In this document: one piece after another, positions 34,023-45,663 of the stretch
Layout: every line of letters begins with the position of its first letter
How positions within the stretch are numbered: the stretch's first letter is position 1
From: Zygaena filipendulae
Lineage: Eukaryota > Arthropoda > Insecta > Lepidoptera > Zygaenidae
Direction of reading: 5' to 3'
Length of the DNA stretch: 64,000 bases
Assembly (NCBI GenBank): GCA_907165275.2
Contig: OU015674.1
Coordinates: forward strand, 1,178,001-1,242,000
The notes under the pieces: generated by a model
What the model was told of the DNA's origin: nothing
What the model saw: only the letters and a program-made list of their open reading frames with translations
Database searches by the model: none
Position numbers and translations under genes: made by a program

Positions 34023-34794
34023 TAGTTTTATATTAGGTACTGATTATTATTTAAAAAAAACTTTCTTGGAATAGATCAAATCAAAGACAAGCTGACCACA
34101 TTTGAAGTTGGAATGAACTTCTTCATAGGTACATGATGAGAGACGTAGGAAAAAACGCACGTCACTTGCATCTCGCTGGCCCTTTTATCGCGGTTTGACC
34201 AAGACATCACGTCTTCGACGCGGCTTGTTTTTTTTTTTTTTTTTTATTCTCCAATATTCCTTGCCTTTTTTCCATAGTTCGTTTTTGTTTTTTTTTGTAG
34301 CCAGCCAGTTTCGCTTTCGTTACTCGTGATTGTCGTACCCCGCTTCACACTTACCACGTTACGTCGAGAAAAAGGTCTATTATTGAGCCATCAACCCGTT
34401 CGGTGTACATTGCTCGTTGCGTTCCTACGTTTTTGCACGTTCCGTCGAGATGGATGGCAATGGATTTGTTATTTTTTTTTTGTGATTTTAACTGCGTTAC
34501 TCTCGTAACTGTTATTTTGATGGAGAAAAACGTATTGTTATTTTTAATTAACGTTTCTCATTTATCCATTTTATATAAGTTTTGAACAAAAATTTTTTTA
34601 TTGAGTAGGTACTTACCTACTTGCTGCACCAAACACAGGAATTTTGTCTTGAATTTTAACTGTACTTACTTAAAAGATGAAAATTAATCTTCCCTAAGTA
34701 CCTAGGTACAAAAACTCTTTCCAAATTACCCCGTTTTTGACTAACCATATTTTGATTAACTTAAAAATGTGGAGTTAGATTTATTTATTGAAAT
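34023..34794. other. intronic, no gene seen
   Basis: Long T-runs and AT-rich DNA; no supported feature. Confidence 0.4.
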
Positions 34795-34875
34795 AAGGCT
34801 CCTAACCTACTTATGGTTCGAGTTCCCGAGGAAGTTTCGAAATGGACGCGTGTGGAACCGCGGGGGGACGGCTAG
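34795..34875 (+). mobile_element. Helitron 3'-end fragment
   Basis: GAGTTCCCGAGGAAGTTTCG ... GGAACCGCGGGGGGACGG then CTAG. Confidence 0.55.
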
Positions 34876-35224
34876 TGAGGAGCTACGTATATTTTATCGA
34901 AAGATGCGCACACGCATAGTAATCGATACGGAGCGAGAACCGCTTTGGCTAACCGCAGCCACTTCCCTGGGAACCTGCCAGCTGGACGACTTACAGACAT
35001 ACTTACTTTGTTTTATTTATTGAACAAATAATAGATCAGATATAAGAACTTATAGTCTTTTGTTTTCGATTTCAAATCTACGCATTCGTTACATGTATAG
35101 ATAAGCAATAGTGTGTTAACCCACACTGGAGGAATTTTGAGTACCTAAATCGTGTTTCAAAATTATAGCGCCATTTTGTGTCAACATTTTTTTATGTCCG
35201 ACATTTCGTTACATATTTAAATAC

Positions 35225-35292
35225 CGTGATAAGGGGAATAGTTCCTGCGGGAACTCCGAAACTCACGCGGGTGGAACCGCGGGGCACAGCTA
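35225..35292 (+). mobile_element. Helitron 3'-end fragment
   Basis: GCGGGAACTCCGAAACTCAC ... GGGGCACAGCTATAG. Confidence 0.55.
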
Positions 35293-35384
35293 TAGTTGGT
35301 TACTATAAACCTTTGTAAAAACAAAAATACTGTAGGTACTTGCCATCATAAAGGCTTTCCCACAGGGCAGAGCGACAGACAGGA

Positions 35385-35480
35385 CCCCTGTAGAACCAGT
35401 CCGGTAGCGGACAGTCATCGCAATTAGTTCTGCGCCAGGAGTCGAACCCGCGACCTCCGTTCGCCGGAAGTGAGCGCTTT
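35385..35480 (-). repeat. tRNA-like SINE fragment
   Basis: Minus strand GTCGCGGGTTCGACTCCTGG is a T-arm; the remainder does not form a tRNA. Confidence 0.4.
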
Positions 35481-35622
35481 GCTCGCTTTAACTGAGTTTC
35501 ATTTTTTTTATTTCATTAAAACATTCAATAATAGTTCTGAATTTTGATTATGAATGTAATAATGTTTTTGAATCAAAAAATCACCAGCGAAGCTTATTTG
35601 ACGATAAGTTGATAAAAATTAA

Positions 35623-35829
35623 TCCATACTATTTAATTGTCATACATGCGAAAGTAACTCTATCCGTTTGTCTGTTACATTCTTACGTCTTAACTACAGA
35701 ACCAATCATCATGAAATGTTGTATACTCGTTGTCAGGCGTACCAAAAAGGACATGGGGTAGGTGCTTTTATCCCGGATTAACCGCGGCATCTCTGAAATT
35801 ACCGCAGGTGAAACCGCGAGAACAGCTAG
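35623..35829 (+). mobile_element. Helitron
   Basis: TCCATACTATTTAATTGTCA start, GAGAACAGCTAG end. Confidence 0.75.
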
Positions 35830-35939
35830 TTACAAATAATATGTATAGGTACTTTTAATTACCTAATATAAAAACCTATAGGTACACACCTACCTTCTTA
35901 AAACCCAGACTCAGGGTAAACCCAAATGCAAATCACAAG

Positions 35940-35972
35940 TATTCACCCTAATGTGGGATTCGAACCTGCGAC
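35940..35972 (-). repeat. tRNA-like fragment
   Basis: Minus strand GTCGCAGGTTCGAATCCCAC, directly against the foldback MITE array. Confidence 0.4.
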
Positions 35973-35975
35973 CAT

Positions 35976-36533
35976 TACCGCCGCACTCAGAGTCGCCTTT
36001 AATGATTACTTAGTTAAGTATAGATTTTTAAAACAAAACTGCCGCAATCAGTGACGTTCAATAAATTAATGTTAATTGGCATTTAATGAGATGTAACTTA
36101 ATTAGTTAAATGCCAATTAACATTAATTTATTACGGCCGCACTCAGAGTCGACTTAAATGATTACTTAGTTAAGTACAGATTTTTAAAACAAAACTGCCG
36201 CAATCAGTGACGTTCAGTAAATTAATGTTAATTGGCATTTAATGAGATGTAACTTAATTAGTTAAATGCCAATTAACATTAATTTATTACGGCCGCACTC
36301 AGAGTCGACTTTAATGATTACTTAGTTAAGTATAGATATTTAAAACAAAACTGCCGCAACGATAAATACGACGTTCAATAAATTAATGTTAATTAGCATT
36401 TAATGAGATGTAACTTAATTAGTTAAATGCCAATTAACATTAATTTATTAAACTTGTCTGATTGCGGCGGTTTTGTTTTAAAAATCTATATTTAACTAAG
36501 TAATCATTAAAGTCGACTCTGCGTGCGGCCGTT
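35976..36533. mobile_element. foldback MITE with triplicated left arm
   Basis: Left-arm units begin at about 35976, 36133 and 36289, each CGGCCGCACTCAGAGTCG-like and about 157 bp long. The first two break off at TTAATTTATTA; only the last continues into the right arm ending GTGCGGCCGTT. Confidence 0.8.
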
Positions 36534-36644
36534 GTAGCATTTCGCTAATCATGTGATCAGCTGCCGCATTATGACAAGTTTGGTCATTGGGTAAAGATAC
36601 TAGTTACTTAGGTACAGTAGAAGTTCTGAGAAAATTAATTGATT

Positions 36645-36800
36645 GATTTATTTATTTAAAGAACTTTTATTACACTTTATTATACAAAAAACGGACTTAA
36701 TGCCTTAAGGTATTCTCTACCAGTCAAAAATTGTGTCTTCATGGATCAATATATATGTTGCATTGTTTGTCTCTATATAGGCAGACTAGGCACATAAATT
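36645..36800 (-). repeat. retroelement 3' end
   Basis: Shares ACTTAATGCC...GGTATTCTCTACCAGT with 36895-37020; the end is an A/T-rich TTTATTTATT run. Confidence 0.5.
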
Positions 36801-36894
36801 TTATAGCCATTGTCAAATACTAGGTATAATATATTGCTTAGGACTTTGTTATAAGACGCTTAATAGATATGTTTAATAAAAAAAATTGAATTTA

Positions 36895-37020
36895 CATTTA
36901 TTTATTTATTTATTTATTCTTTATTGCACAGTAAGTACAAATGGCGAACTTAATGCCTAGCGGCATTCTCTACCAGTTAACCATTGGGTAGACAGAGAGA
37001 TATTTCATTTCATTTCATAT
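36895..37020 (-). repeat. retroelement 3' end, second copy
   Basis: Minus strand GTGCAATAAAGAATAAATAA: AATAAA and a TAAA-repeat tail; the body is GGCATTCTCTACCAGTTAAC. Confidence 0.55.
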
Positions 37021-37076
37021 AGAGACGATGGAGTGTGCAAACAAAACAATAAAAGTTTACTAGATACTGATACTAG

Positions 37077-37396
37077 TCTATACTATAATAAAAGAGTAGA
37101 ATCCGCGATTCTGTACATTGCATATTTTTAACAAAAACTGACAGGGGACGATAAACGAAGAGTAACCAACCACAAAAAAAGGTTTTTTTTTAAATATTTT
37201 CTGTCTGTCTGTCTGTCTGTCTGTCCGTTCGCAATAATCTCCGAATCTACAGAACGGATTATCATGCGGTTTTCACAGGTAGATTAAGCTTAACCTGGAG
37301 CTATATATAGGCTTTGTTTCATTGAAATCGGATATCGGGAAAAAAAGTTGTTGTATAAAAACCTTTCGCGCGAGTGAAACCGCGGGGCACAGCTAG
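37077..37396 (+). mobile_element. long Helitron with CTGT run
   Basis: TCTATACTATAATAAAAGAG start, six CTGT units near 37200, GAAACCGCGGGGCACAGCTAG end. Confidence 0.8.
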
Positions 37397-38148
37397 TAAT
37401 TAATAAACTAAAACATAAAGACGCAAGATAAAGATAAAGTTGCATTCCTAGGTTATAATTTATACCTCATTTCTGTGTCTGAAACCCTCAATCCCTCGAG
37501 TGGGGATCCCTAATTAATACGTCACAAGTGAACGAGACAACAATATCTCAACGGTTCCGCTCCATTAGTGCAGCCTCTGTTTAAATTTTGACAACTAATC
37601 CACCAATCATATTTAAATGCCCACGCATTCGAATCTCAGATCTTGGGACAGAAAGTTTTAACTCTACAGTCGTTTCATTCAAAACCAAATCTTATTGTAA
37701 TGGAACTCAGAGCCATTATCGTTTGACAAATTTAGGCAGTTCCAACTTAGTGGTTCGAAATTATTTTGATGACAGGTTTTGTAATTGTTTATTCGATATT
37801 GAGTTTTAGTTTCAGTTCAAATAAGTTTCATTTTAGTATGACATTACGTTTATAGCACAAGACCATGCACATCGTAAAGAAACTTTTTCATTTATAGGAT
37901 AATGTATCTTATGCTTATGGTTCAAGAATGCAATTTTGCTTGGTGATAATTTGAAACGTAAGTCGTTTGGAGATACGCACAGTGGTTTTGTATTTTTTAA
38001 TTAAACAGTTTAACGTTAATTGTTTTCCCGCCTTAAAAATAAAACGAAATCGCAGATTTTTTTACATCTTGTTCAATTCTTACAAGCCATTTTGAAGTTA
38101 CTTTAAAACTTTTTTCACTAGTTTGAAGAGAAATAGCTTGTAATGTTA
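37397..38148. other. intronic, no gene seen
   Basis: No supported feature. Confidence 0.4.
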
Positions 38149-38478
38149 ATGGCCCATGTTGACTAATTTTAATTTTTTAGTCCGTCTTGTAGATTATTAA
38201 AAAATATTGGACACGTATTTTTTCTTTTTTTACGTAATCAAAAAATAACGGCTATATATTGAGTTGAAATTTCGCGTGACGTCACTATTCTGACAGTTTG
38301 TATGGCGGTTTTGGCGGTTAGTGACGTCACGACCCCCTCACCCTAAACTTTAATGCACTTTATCTTTGTATATTTTAATTTATTTGGAAAAGCAAAAAAT
38401 ACGTGTCTATTGTTTTTTTATTCTCTAACTTACGGACTAATTAGAATTTTGATTTTCAAAAGTAGTCCACATCCCCAT
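38149..38478 (+). mobile_element. CRE-bearing MITE, copy 7
   Basis: TGACGTCA at 38278 and 38322; flanked by AT on both sides. Confidence 0.87.
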
Positions 38479-38513
38479 TTGCTTTGATGTTGGTGGTACC
38501 TACCTTTATAAGC

Positions 38514-38720
38514 TATTAGCTGTTCCCTGCGGTTTCACCCGCTTTAATTAGTTTGGGAGTTTCTGCGGGACCTCCATGAAATCTGTTGTTAGCTGACATC
38601 TCCTACCTATACACCAGCTTAAGTTGGTTTTGAGATTTCGTGTTCAGTCAGTGAGTCATTGATTTATCTACATTCGTTCAGTAAACACTTTTAATTTTTG
38701 TTTTACGCGTGTTGCAACAA
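38514..38720 (-). mobile_element. Helitron, divergent subfamily
   Basis: TTAGCTGTTCCCTGCGGTTT with TTTCGTGTTCAGTCAGTGAG, as at 7412; the 5' boundary is unclear. Confidence 0.55.
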
Positions 38721-38817
38721 ACATACAAACATATACAAATATTTTTTTTTTGTTTCAATTAGGTAGGTACCTATTATGTATAATTTTGTAAATATAAATG
38801 AGCAAACCATTCATAAC

Positions 38818-39014
38818 TAATTGTCCCGTGGTTTCACTCGCGGTAATTTCAGAGTTCCCGCGGGAACTCCGAGTTACAACTTAGTCTATGTTACTCAGGG
38901 ATAATATGGCATTTTAATGGTGAAATAATTTTTGAAATCGGTCCAGTAGTTTTTCAGTTATTTCGCAATAAACGAACAAACAAAAAAAAAACCAAATCCT
39001 TCCTCTTTATAATC
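38818..39014 (-). mobile_element. Helitron
   Basis: TGTCCCGTGGTTTCACTCGC start; CCTTCCTCTTTATAATCA at the 5' end. Confidence 0.65.
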
Positions 39015-39727
39015 AGCACTCCTCCTAAAACGAGCAGCCCTGTAATCGCCGATTCAATTTTGAAGCGATGCGTCACCGCAATAACGTTCATATTAGCGTG
39101 CACCGCACCACGGCGGTTACGTCTGTGGCCTTTTTTTTTGAGGACAGTTCAAAGACAAACTATAACTGTTATTGATTCCACTCCTAAATAAGTACCTAAC
39201 CTACAAAAAAGCTTGGCACGTTTTAATTTTTTTATTACTTCTAATTAAATGGCCTGAGGATTTTGAACGAACCTCAAAAAAAATCTCAGCTTTGCAGTTT
39301 TATTGATTTTTTCGTATCATCAAGCAAAATAAAACAGCAGCGATCTAGTCTATGAAATCACTAGAGCATTCGACATGCTTTTTCATGTACTTTTTTGGAT
39401 TCAATTAAACTGATTTTTAGTAAATACCTAATTACAAATGGGTAAATTTAAATAGGTAAATTTTTCACGATTCATGGAAATAAGGGATATACCGGGTGTT
39501 AAGTTGAAAGAGGGACTAATTCAAGCCCTCGATAACTCACTCTTAGATGTAGATACCTATGTAGCTAACAAAAAAAACATAGGTAAATAGACAAAAACAC
39601 TAATAAATAACAGGTAAAGCCTCAAATAAAATAAAACGTGGATTAATTGTCGGTGAATGAATTTTACATTGGATTAATAAGCTTATGTCTTGGAAGGAAA
39701 CTAAGCAAAGTTAGTAGACATACAAAA
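39015..39727. other. intronic, no gene seen
   Basis: GCGTGCACCGCACCACGGCG around 39096 is a small GC-rich island; otherwise AT-rich. Confidence 0.35.
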
Positions 39728-39913
39728 CTACACGGTGAAATTTTCGTATTGAAATTTACTAAGTAGGTATATGGAAGCATTTTAGAGCCCGTCTTGAGAA
39801 TTTTACTATGGAACTGACAGGCATTGCTATAGCAAAATTCTCAATAGTGTTAGTAAAGACGGGCTGTAAAATGCGTCCATAGTAAATTTCAATACGAAAA
39901 TTTCACCGCGTAG
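39728..39913. mobile_element. 186-bp palindromic MITE
   Basis: CTACACGGTGAAATTTTCGT is mirrored by ACGAAAATTTCACCGCGTAG. The arms continue through AGCCCGTCTT(G/T) and ACTATGGA almost to the centre. Confidence 0.8.
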
Positions 39914-39929
39914 GTACCTATAAAGAAAA

Positions 39930-40079
39930 TCCTTACTATTAGGTTGTACATGCGAATGTGAGTGTGTTTGTGGCATACATGTTGTCGGGGTCACAAAGAA
40001 GGACAAAGGGTACTTTTGACGCCAGATTTCTCACAGTAATTCGGAAATTAACACGAGTGAAACCGTGGAGAAAAGCTAG
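39930..40079 (+). mobile_element. short Helitron
   Basis: TCCTTACTATTAGGTTGTAC start; GGAGAAAAGCTAG end. It begins 16 bp after the palindromic MITE. Confidence 0.7.
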
Positions 40080-40107
40080 TTTTACTATGAATAATTACGC
40101 CCGCATA

Positions 40108-40205
40108 ATAAAGCCCTGTGTTCATCACGCAAGTCCTCCAGCGGGAATCAAACCCGGAACCTCTTGATTAGCGGAAAGACATGGTAACCACAACGCTATC
40201 TCAGT
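40108..40205 (-). repeat. tRNA-derived SINE
   Basis: Minus strand GTTCCGGGTTTGATTCCCGC (altered B box) with TGAGATAGCGTTGTGGTTAC upstream. Confidence 0.5.
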
Positions 40206-40271
40206 CATCAAGTAGCTATATACATAGGTTATAGGTATTGTAATCTCTAATGGATTAAATGTGTTTTCATT

Positions 40272-40873
40272 ACTCATACTCGGAAAGTAGGTCTGAAGTT
40301 GCCTGAGAAGCGGGTTGAAAGTAACCCTTTTCAGCCCTAGGGAGAATCGCTTTCAACTGACAACTGTCAAATTATTAAAAAAAAACTAGGTCTATTTTCA
40401 CATTTCTATTGAACCATGTTTCAACTTTCTATACAGCCAGCGCGATGTAAAATTGAAATAACGTAAAGTTTAAGTAGGTATAATTAAAATAAAATTCACT
40501 CACTTTTTCTTAAGCTAATTCCTATTTATATTTTTTTATTTTCTTTAATTAATACTTAATAATTAAAGATAATATTTTTTTTAGGTCGCCACAATGTAAA
40601 TAAAAAATACTGGCTGAATAGCTAGCCGGCCAAAGAAAAAGAAATAGGTGGGAAAGTGTCAAGCGACTATCCGATCTTCACTCATTTTTTCTTTAGCTAA
40701 TTCCTATTTTTATTTTGACTTTCCTTGCATTCGTAATGAAAAGCACAGTGTTACCCTCGGGAGAAAGACTTATTTAGTCCCTCGATCTATAGGCGCCCTC
40801 GCTACGCTCGGGCGCCAAACCCCGTCTCGGGACTAAATAAGTTACTTTCACCCCTAGGATAACAATGTACTAT
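40272..40873 (-). mobile_element. repeat family R22, copy B, with hairpin insert
   Basis: Opposite orientation to 22213-22530. The TAAGCTAATTCC/TTAGCTAATTCC segment occurs twice (near 40513 and 40693), so this copy is partly duplicated as well as carrying the insert at 40773-40841. Confidence 0.65.
40773..40841. mobile_element. 69-bp hairpin insertion with TTA duplication
   Basis: Arms TTTAGTCCC / GGGACTAAA enclose an inner hairpin, GGCGCCC...GGGCGCC. Copy A of the host repeat reads GACTTACTTTC where this copy reads GACTTA-insert-TTACTTTC. Confidence 0.65.
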
Positions 40874-41006
40874 TATCCAAATAATATATTGTATTTATGT
40901 AGATGTTATTAATAGCGAAGATGTATGAAGCTAATGAAGGATGCAATTCAGTAATGTATCTGTTCATTCAATAATATTATCTCTAAATTTAACCACACAA
41001 ACTACT

Positions 41007-41308
41007 TCCATACTAATATTATAAATGCGAAAGTTACTCTGTCTGTCTGTTACGCTTTCACACCTTAATGGCTCTACCGATCATCATGAAATAATGGATA
41101 CACGTTGTCATAGGTACAGAGAAGGACATAGGGCACTTTTTATCCCGGAATTCTTACGGGAACTCCGAAATTTACATCGGTGAAATCTCAGGAAATTTTG
41201 CATACATGTATTGTCAGGGGTGGGAGAAATGAATATAATATGCTTTTACCCCAGGATTCCCGCGGGATCTCCGGAATTAACGCGGGTGAAACCGCGAGGA
41301 ACAGGTAG
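41007..41308 (+). mobile_element. Helitron with duplicated body
   Basis: TCCATACTAATATTATAAAT start, two GAAATnnTGnATACA...TGTCA modules, degraded end GGAACAGGTAG. Confidence 0.75.
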
Positions 41309-41639
41309 TACTTACTTAATAATTTTTACAACGAAGTTCTTTATTGCACGGTACGGATTCAAAAAATTCATTTTCCGTCACGGCGTCACACGGCTGCTCT
41401 AAGGAAAAACAAAACAACTGTAATTTTTCCGGAATGAGTTTTTTTTTTGTATTTTTGCTTCTTTTCACGCGTAACGGACATAACGGACTCAGTTTAATAT
41501 GGAAAAAACTTCTAACCAAGTGTTCCACGACAGTTCACGCATTTTCACATAACGCCGTCCTGGTCAAAAACTAAGAAGAGTTTAAGAAAAAAAAGCTTGA
41601 GTAGAGATTTCCTACCTAAAATATAAAAAACCCTATTAT
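41309..41639. other. unassigned
   Basis: Overlapping open frames on both strands around 41320-41570 with no domain signature. Confidence 0.3.
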
Positions 41640-41800
41640 TTCCCTTGGTCTCGCCATAACTTGAAAACGACTTGACCGATCACTATTAAATTTTGCTTAC
41701 ACGTTGTCAGGGGTACAGAGAAGGACATAGAGTACTTTTATCCTGGAATTCTTGCGGGAACTCTGAAATTGATGCGTGTGAATCCGCGGCCGACAGCTAG
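41640..41800 (+). mobile_element. Helitron, 5' end degraded
   Basis: ACGACTTGACCGATCACTAT body; ends GGCCGACAGCTAG. Confidence 0.65.
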
Positions 41801-42043
41801 TATAGAGACAAAATGTGTGTGTTGCAATACTACGTGGTTGCCTTTTGGAAGCTTCGATCTGTCACAGCTCGTCTCACATCATAAGTTAAGTAGACTCATC
41901 AATCAAGGCATATGCGATTTGTCAAATTACATAAGGTATCTATCATCTATTCTAATAATAATCAATTCTCAAGTTAAGCCCAATAGACGTTGCTCTTAGC
42001 ATCCATTAGTAGGTACTGTTGACATAACAATAATTAGACAGGA

Positions 42044-42192
42044 CTAGCTGTCCCTCGCGGTTTCGCGCGCGGTAATTTCAGAGTTCCCGCGGGAATCCCA
42101 AAAAAAAAAAGAATCCTATGTCCTTCTCTGTATCCCTGATAACGTGTATGCAAAAGTTATTCGTAATCGGTGCAGCCGTTCACGTGTGATGC
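42044..42192 (-). mobile_element. Helitron, 5' truncated
   Basis: CTAGCTGTCCCTCGCGGTTT; stops after GCAGCCGTTCACGTGTGATG. Confidence 0.65.
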
Positions 42193-42230
42193 CGTGTCCA
42201 ACGGAAATAAGGATTCATTTTTTAATTAGG

Positions 42231-42300
42231 TATTGAAATTGAGATTTTGAAATTGAAAAAGCTTTATTTGACACAACAAGAAATTATAACACATATACAA
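42231..42300 (-). repeat. retroelement-like 3' tail
   Basis: Minus strand GTCAAATAAAGCTTTTTCAA, then TTTCAA-type repeats. Confidence 0.35.
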
Positions 42301-42405
42301 CATAGATTACACAGAATGTCCGGCGTATAGACCGATAAGTATATTATTTGAGATACCTTGGGAATGTTTTTTTCGAAGGGCAAAAAGTGCCTTTTCAGAT
42401 AGAAA

Positions 42406-42767
42406 TCTATACTAATATTATAAAGAGCAAAATTTTGTGAGTTTGTGAGTTTGTGACGTTGTAGGGGGGTAATCTCTAGATCTACTGAACTGATTTTGAA
42501 AATTCTTTCACTTATAGGAAGCTACAGTGATTCTGAGTGTCATAGGGATTTTTTATTCCGGAATTCCCGCGGGAACTCCGAATTTACCGCGGGTAAAACC
42601 ACGGGGGAACAGCTATTTCTGGATCTACTGAACCGATTTAAAAAATTCTTTCACTTATAGGAAGCTAAAGTGATTTTGAGTGACATAGTGACATATGGTA
42701 CTTTTTATCCCGGAATTCCCGCGGGAACTCCGAAATTACCGCGGGTGAAAACGCGGGGGTCGGCTGG
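42406..42767 (+). mobile_element. Helitron with tandemly duplicated 3' half
   Basis: The unit GATCTACTGAAC(C/T)GATTT...GCGGGAACTCCGAA...ACCGCGGG(T) occurs twice (about 42478-42618 and 42618-42767); ends CTGG. Confidence 0.8.
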
Positions 42768-45349
42768 TGTTTGATAAATTAATATAAACAAACACCAAAA
42801 TTCAACTAGTAGATATTGTATATTTATATTAGGTATGTCTGTTCGTTGTTTAAGCATGATTGCATCTTTAGACATTCTGCTTTACCTGAGTGTTGACTGG
42901 TAGAAAATGCCAGCCAGACATTAATTCCGCCTTTTTAACATAGTATGGAACAAGTTTAAATTATAAGGATCGCTTAGTAAGATGAGATTTGGTTTAATGA
43001 TTGCTTACCCAACAAAGAAAAAGAGCGAATAAAATATTATGCTCCATTTTTTTATCGCACGAGTGAGAGAGCAATAGCTAGTGGTTGACAAAAGGGCGGA
43101 GGGATGCGCCGTGACGTCACAGAGGGGTGCGTCACGAAATTGTACTCGGGTCTAGTTATTAAAGTATTCGGTGATTTTCATAGATTTTTAAGGTTAAATT
43201 TCTTTAGACAAAATATAATGAAAAATTGATAGTTTATCTGGCATAAAACAATAAAATACACAAAACAAAGATGAATAATTAAAGGTACGAAATAATTATA
43301 AACCCGTAAAATAAGTGCTTTTAACGGCGTCTTACACCGAGAATTTCGGTATCATTGGCAGAATCCAAAACAGTAGTTTTTGAAACTTCCATCTATAATT
43401 CATTTGTATGTTTGTAGGCAGATAAAATCTTCATTACTGTTTGCTTTAGAATTTCATAGTTTAACTCCAGATCTATAAACTTTATTTTATCGTAGTCCGT
43501 CAAAACCATAGAAGAATATGCGTTTTAATTTATAAAAAAAAATTGGTTACAATTTTTAGAACTGACTTGGTATTTCTATATAATATACTTACCATAAATT
43601 TAAATAAAAGAAGAATCTGATCCTATTTCCACACATAGGTACAATTTTTTGTTTTGTGGGTTTCAATCCATGGTAATATGCAAAATTGTTGTTCTCCTAT
43701 GGAGATTTACACGCCAACACGGCAAAAATTCGGTGAACCAATTTAAAAATGCAAATCATGCTACCATATTCTTGCGGAAAAGCAAATTTGATTTTTATTA
43801 TCTTATGCAAAAATTCCTAGACCCAGTGGTTTGGGCTCTACCTATATTGATTGAGTCAGTCAACAGTTTAATACTCATATAACTTTAAATATGTATATGG
43901 GTTAATAGCTAATCCCCTACAATTTCATACTCGTCAATCACGGAATTCTTTCGGGAACTCTTTGTATAGTTCTATATGTCCTGTTCCATGATTTATGTAA
44001 CTCTTAAATATTGGTTCAGTAACTCTATGTTATGTACCTACTTACTAAAAATTTATCCATCTAACTATTACTACATACATTTAAAATTATTTTGTTTTCT
44101 TAAAGATACTTACAAAAATGTTACTTAAACCTTGTAAAAGCAAGAAATAAATGGCTTATTTATTTATTTTAACTCTATGTTTCATAAAAAAATTGTCAGT
44201 GAAGTAATTTTTAGAATAAATTCATCAGTTCCAGATACTTACAATATTAAATTACCTACATACAAACAAACATTTCCTCTTAGGAACATGAGTGTAGATA
44301 ACAGAGATAATGTCTGATAATATTTAATCTCATATTGAACACCAGGGGTGGTTTCGGAACGCGCGCAGCTCGCGTAGCCACGTGCCCCGGTAGATGGTGT
44401 GATGGCGGCGCGTAGCGCGGTCCATCGAGCGACACGCGCTGTTCTAACGCATATCGGAACGCGACGCGGTATTGAATCGTGATACAATCTTAAGTGAATC
44501 CGCGCGGTCCAAATTACGCGTTGTGGTCGAAAAAAAAAAATCAAAAAAAAAAAGAAATCGACAATAGAAAAAACTTAAAAGTGCCAGTAAAGTGTATTAT
44601 TTTTTTTGAGAAATTGATGAAATTAGTGGTCGATGATGATGTAATGGATTGTGTTTAAGGTGGAATTTAAAACAATAAAATGTATTTACGGTGAAATTTT
44701 AATAAATCCATCAGTAATTTTTTTCGACATTTTTATAACAACGTTGAACATATAAAATATTAACATTGATACAAAAGCAAAATTTCAATGGGAATATGTT
44801 TTGTAAAAAATAATTAACATACATACAGCAATTAAAATCAAAACGTTATTGAGAAAAAAATTCACGATTCGAGTATAATATTCGACCCTCGTAGACCTCG
44901 TAGCACCTTCGTAGCACAAAAACAATATTTTGTGCAAAATACTCTTCTATAGTAAACGAACAACGTCTTCAGTCGGTAGAATATTTTTATGGTTTACTAA
45001 AATATTCAGTGATTTTTTAAACTTAAAACTCTTTGGTCATAAGTACTGTAACTGATTTTTTCAAAATTATTCCTATTGTGTTTTCATTAGTAGATATTCA
45101 TAAAAAAATAACATAAAAGTGGTTTAAAAATTTAGTCTTTTAGTCTGCTATATTTTATTTTTTATTGTAAGAATTATTATTGTAAAAGTGTACCTAACAA
45201 TTAATTATGAAAGCGTTTTTCGAATTAGACTACCTACAGCGGATCTTCTATCATTGATTTTTTAAAATGCTAGCTGCTGAAATCCTAAATTAGATTCAAA
45301 ATAATAAACTTTACCTTTACCATTAGCTTTTCTAACTATACTAATTCTA
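42768..45349. other. element-poor intron block
   Basis: Apart from a retro-tail (AATAAA at 44146, (TTTA)n to 44170) this 2.6-kb block shows none of the window's repeat families. It contains a non-MITE TGACGTCA at 43112-43119 in a GC-rich context (GGATGCGCCGTGACGTCACA). It is a reasonable place for intronic regulatory DNA. Confidence 0.35.
44340..44525. promoter_or_regulatory. CpG-dense patch with CACGTG
   Basis: GAACGCGCGCAGCTCGCGTAG is followed by a CACGTG E-box (44379-44384) and ATGGCGGCGCGTAGCGCGGT, in otherwise AT-rich DNA. Open frames here lack any motif. Confidence 0.3.
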
Positions 45350-45486
45350 TACAGCCAGCGTTACATATGTCTGTCTGTCGCTTTTTTACACCTTAACTAC
45401 CCAACCGCAAATCATACAATTTAACATACACGTTGTCAGGGGGGCACTCCGAAATTAACGGGAGTAAAACCTCGGGGAACTGCTAG
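45350..45486 (+). mobile_element. Helitron, truncated
   Basis: TATGTCTGTCTGTCGCTTTT and AACATACACGTTGTCAGG; ends GGGGAACTGCTAG. Confidence 0.6.
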
Positions 45487-45663
45487 TATATGAATATTAG
45501 AAGCATAGTTATGTAGGTATTAAGTAAAATAATACGCCATGTAATTTGAATACCTACTTGGCTGTCTGAATTGGAGACTGGATATCGGATTTCAGAGGAG
45601 AGGCCGTTTGTGTCGTGTGAATTTTATTTACACAAATATTCAAATAAAAGGAGTATTTTATTA

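Noticed and set aside
44239..44544. Minus-strand open frame of about 101 codons
   Set aside because: Driven by the CpG-dense patch; no domain and no convincing splice sites.
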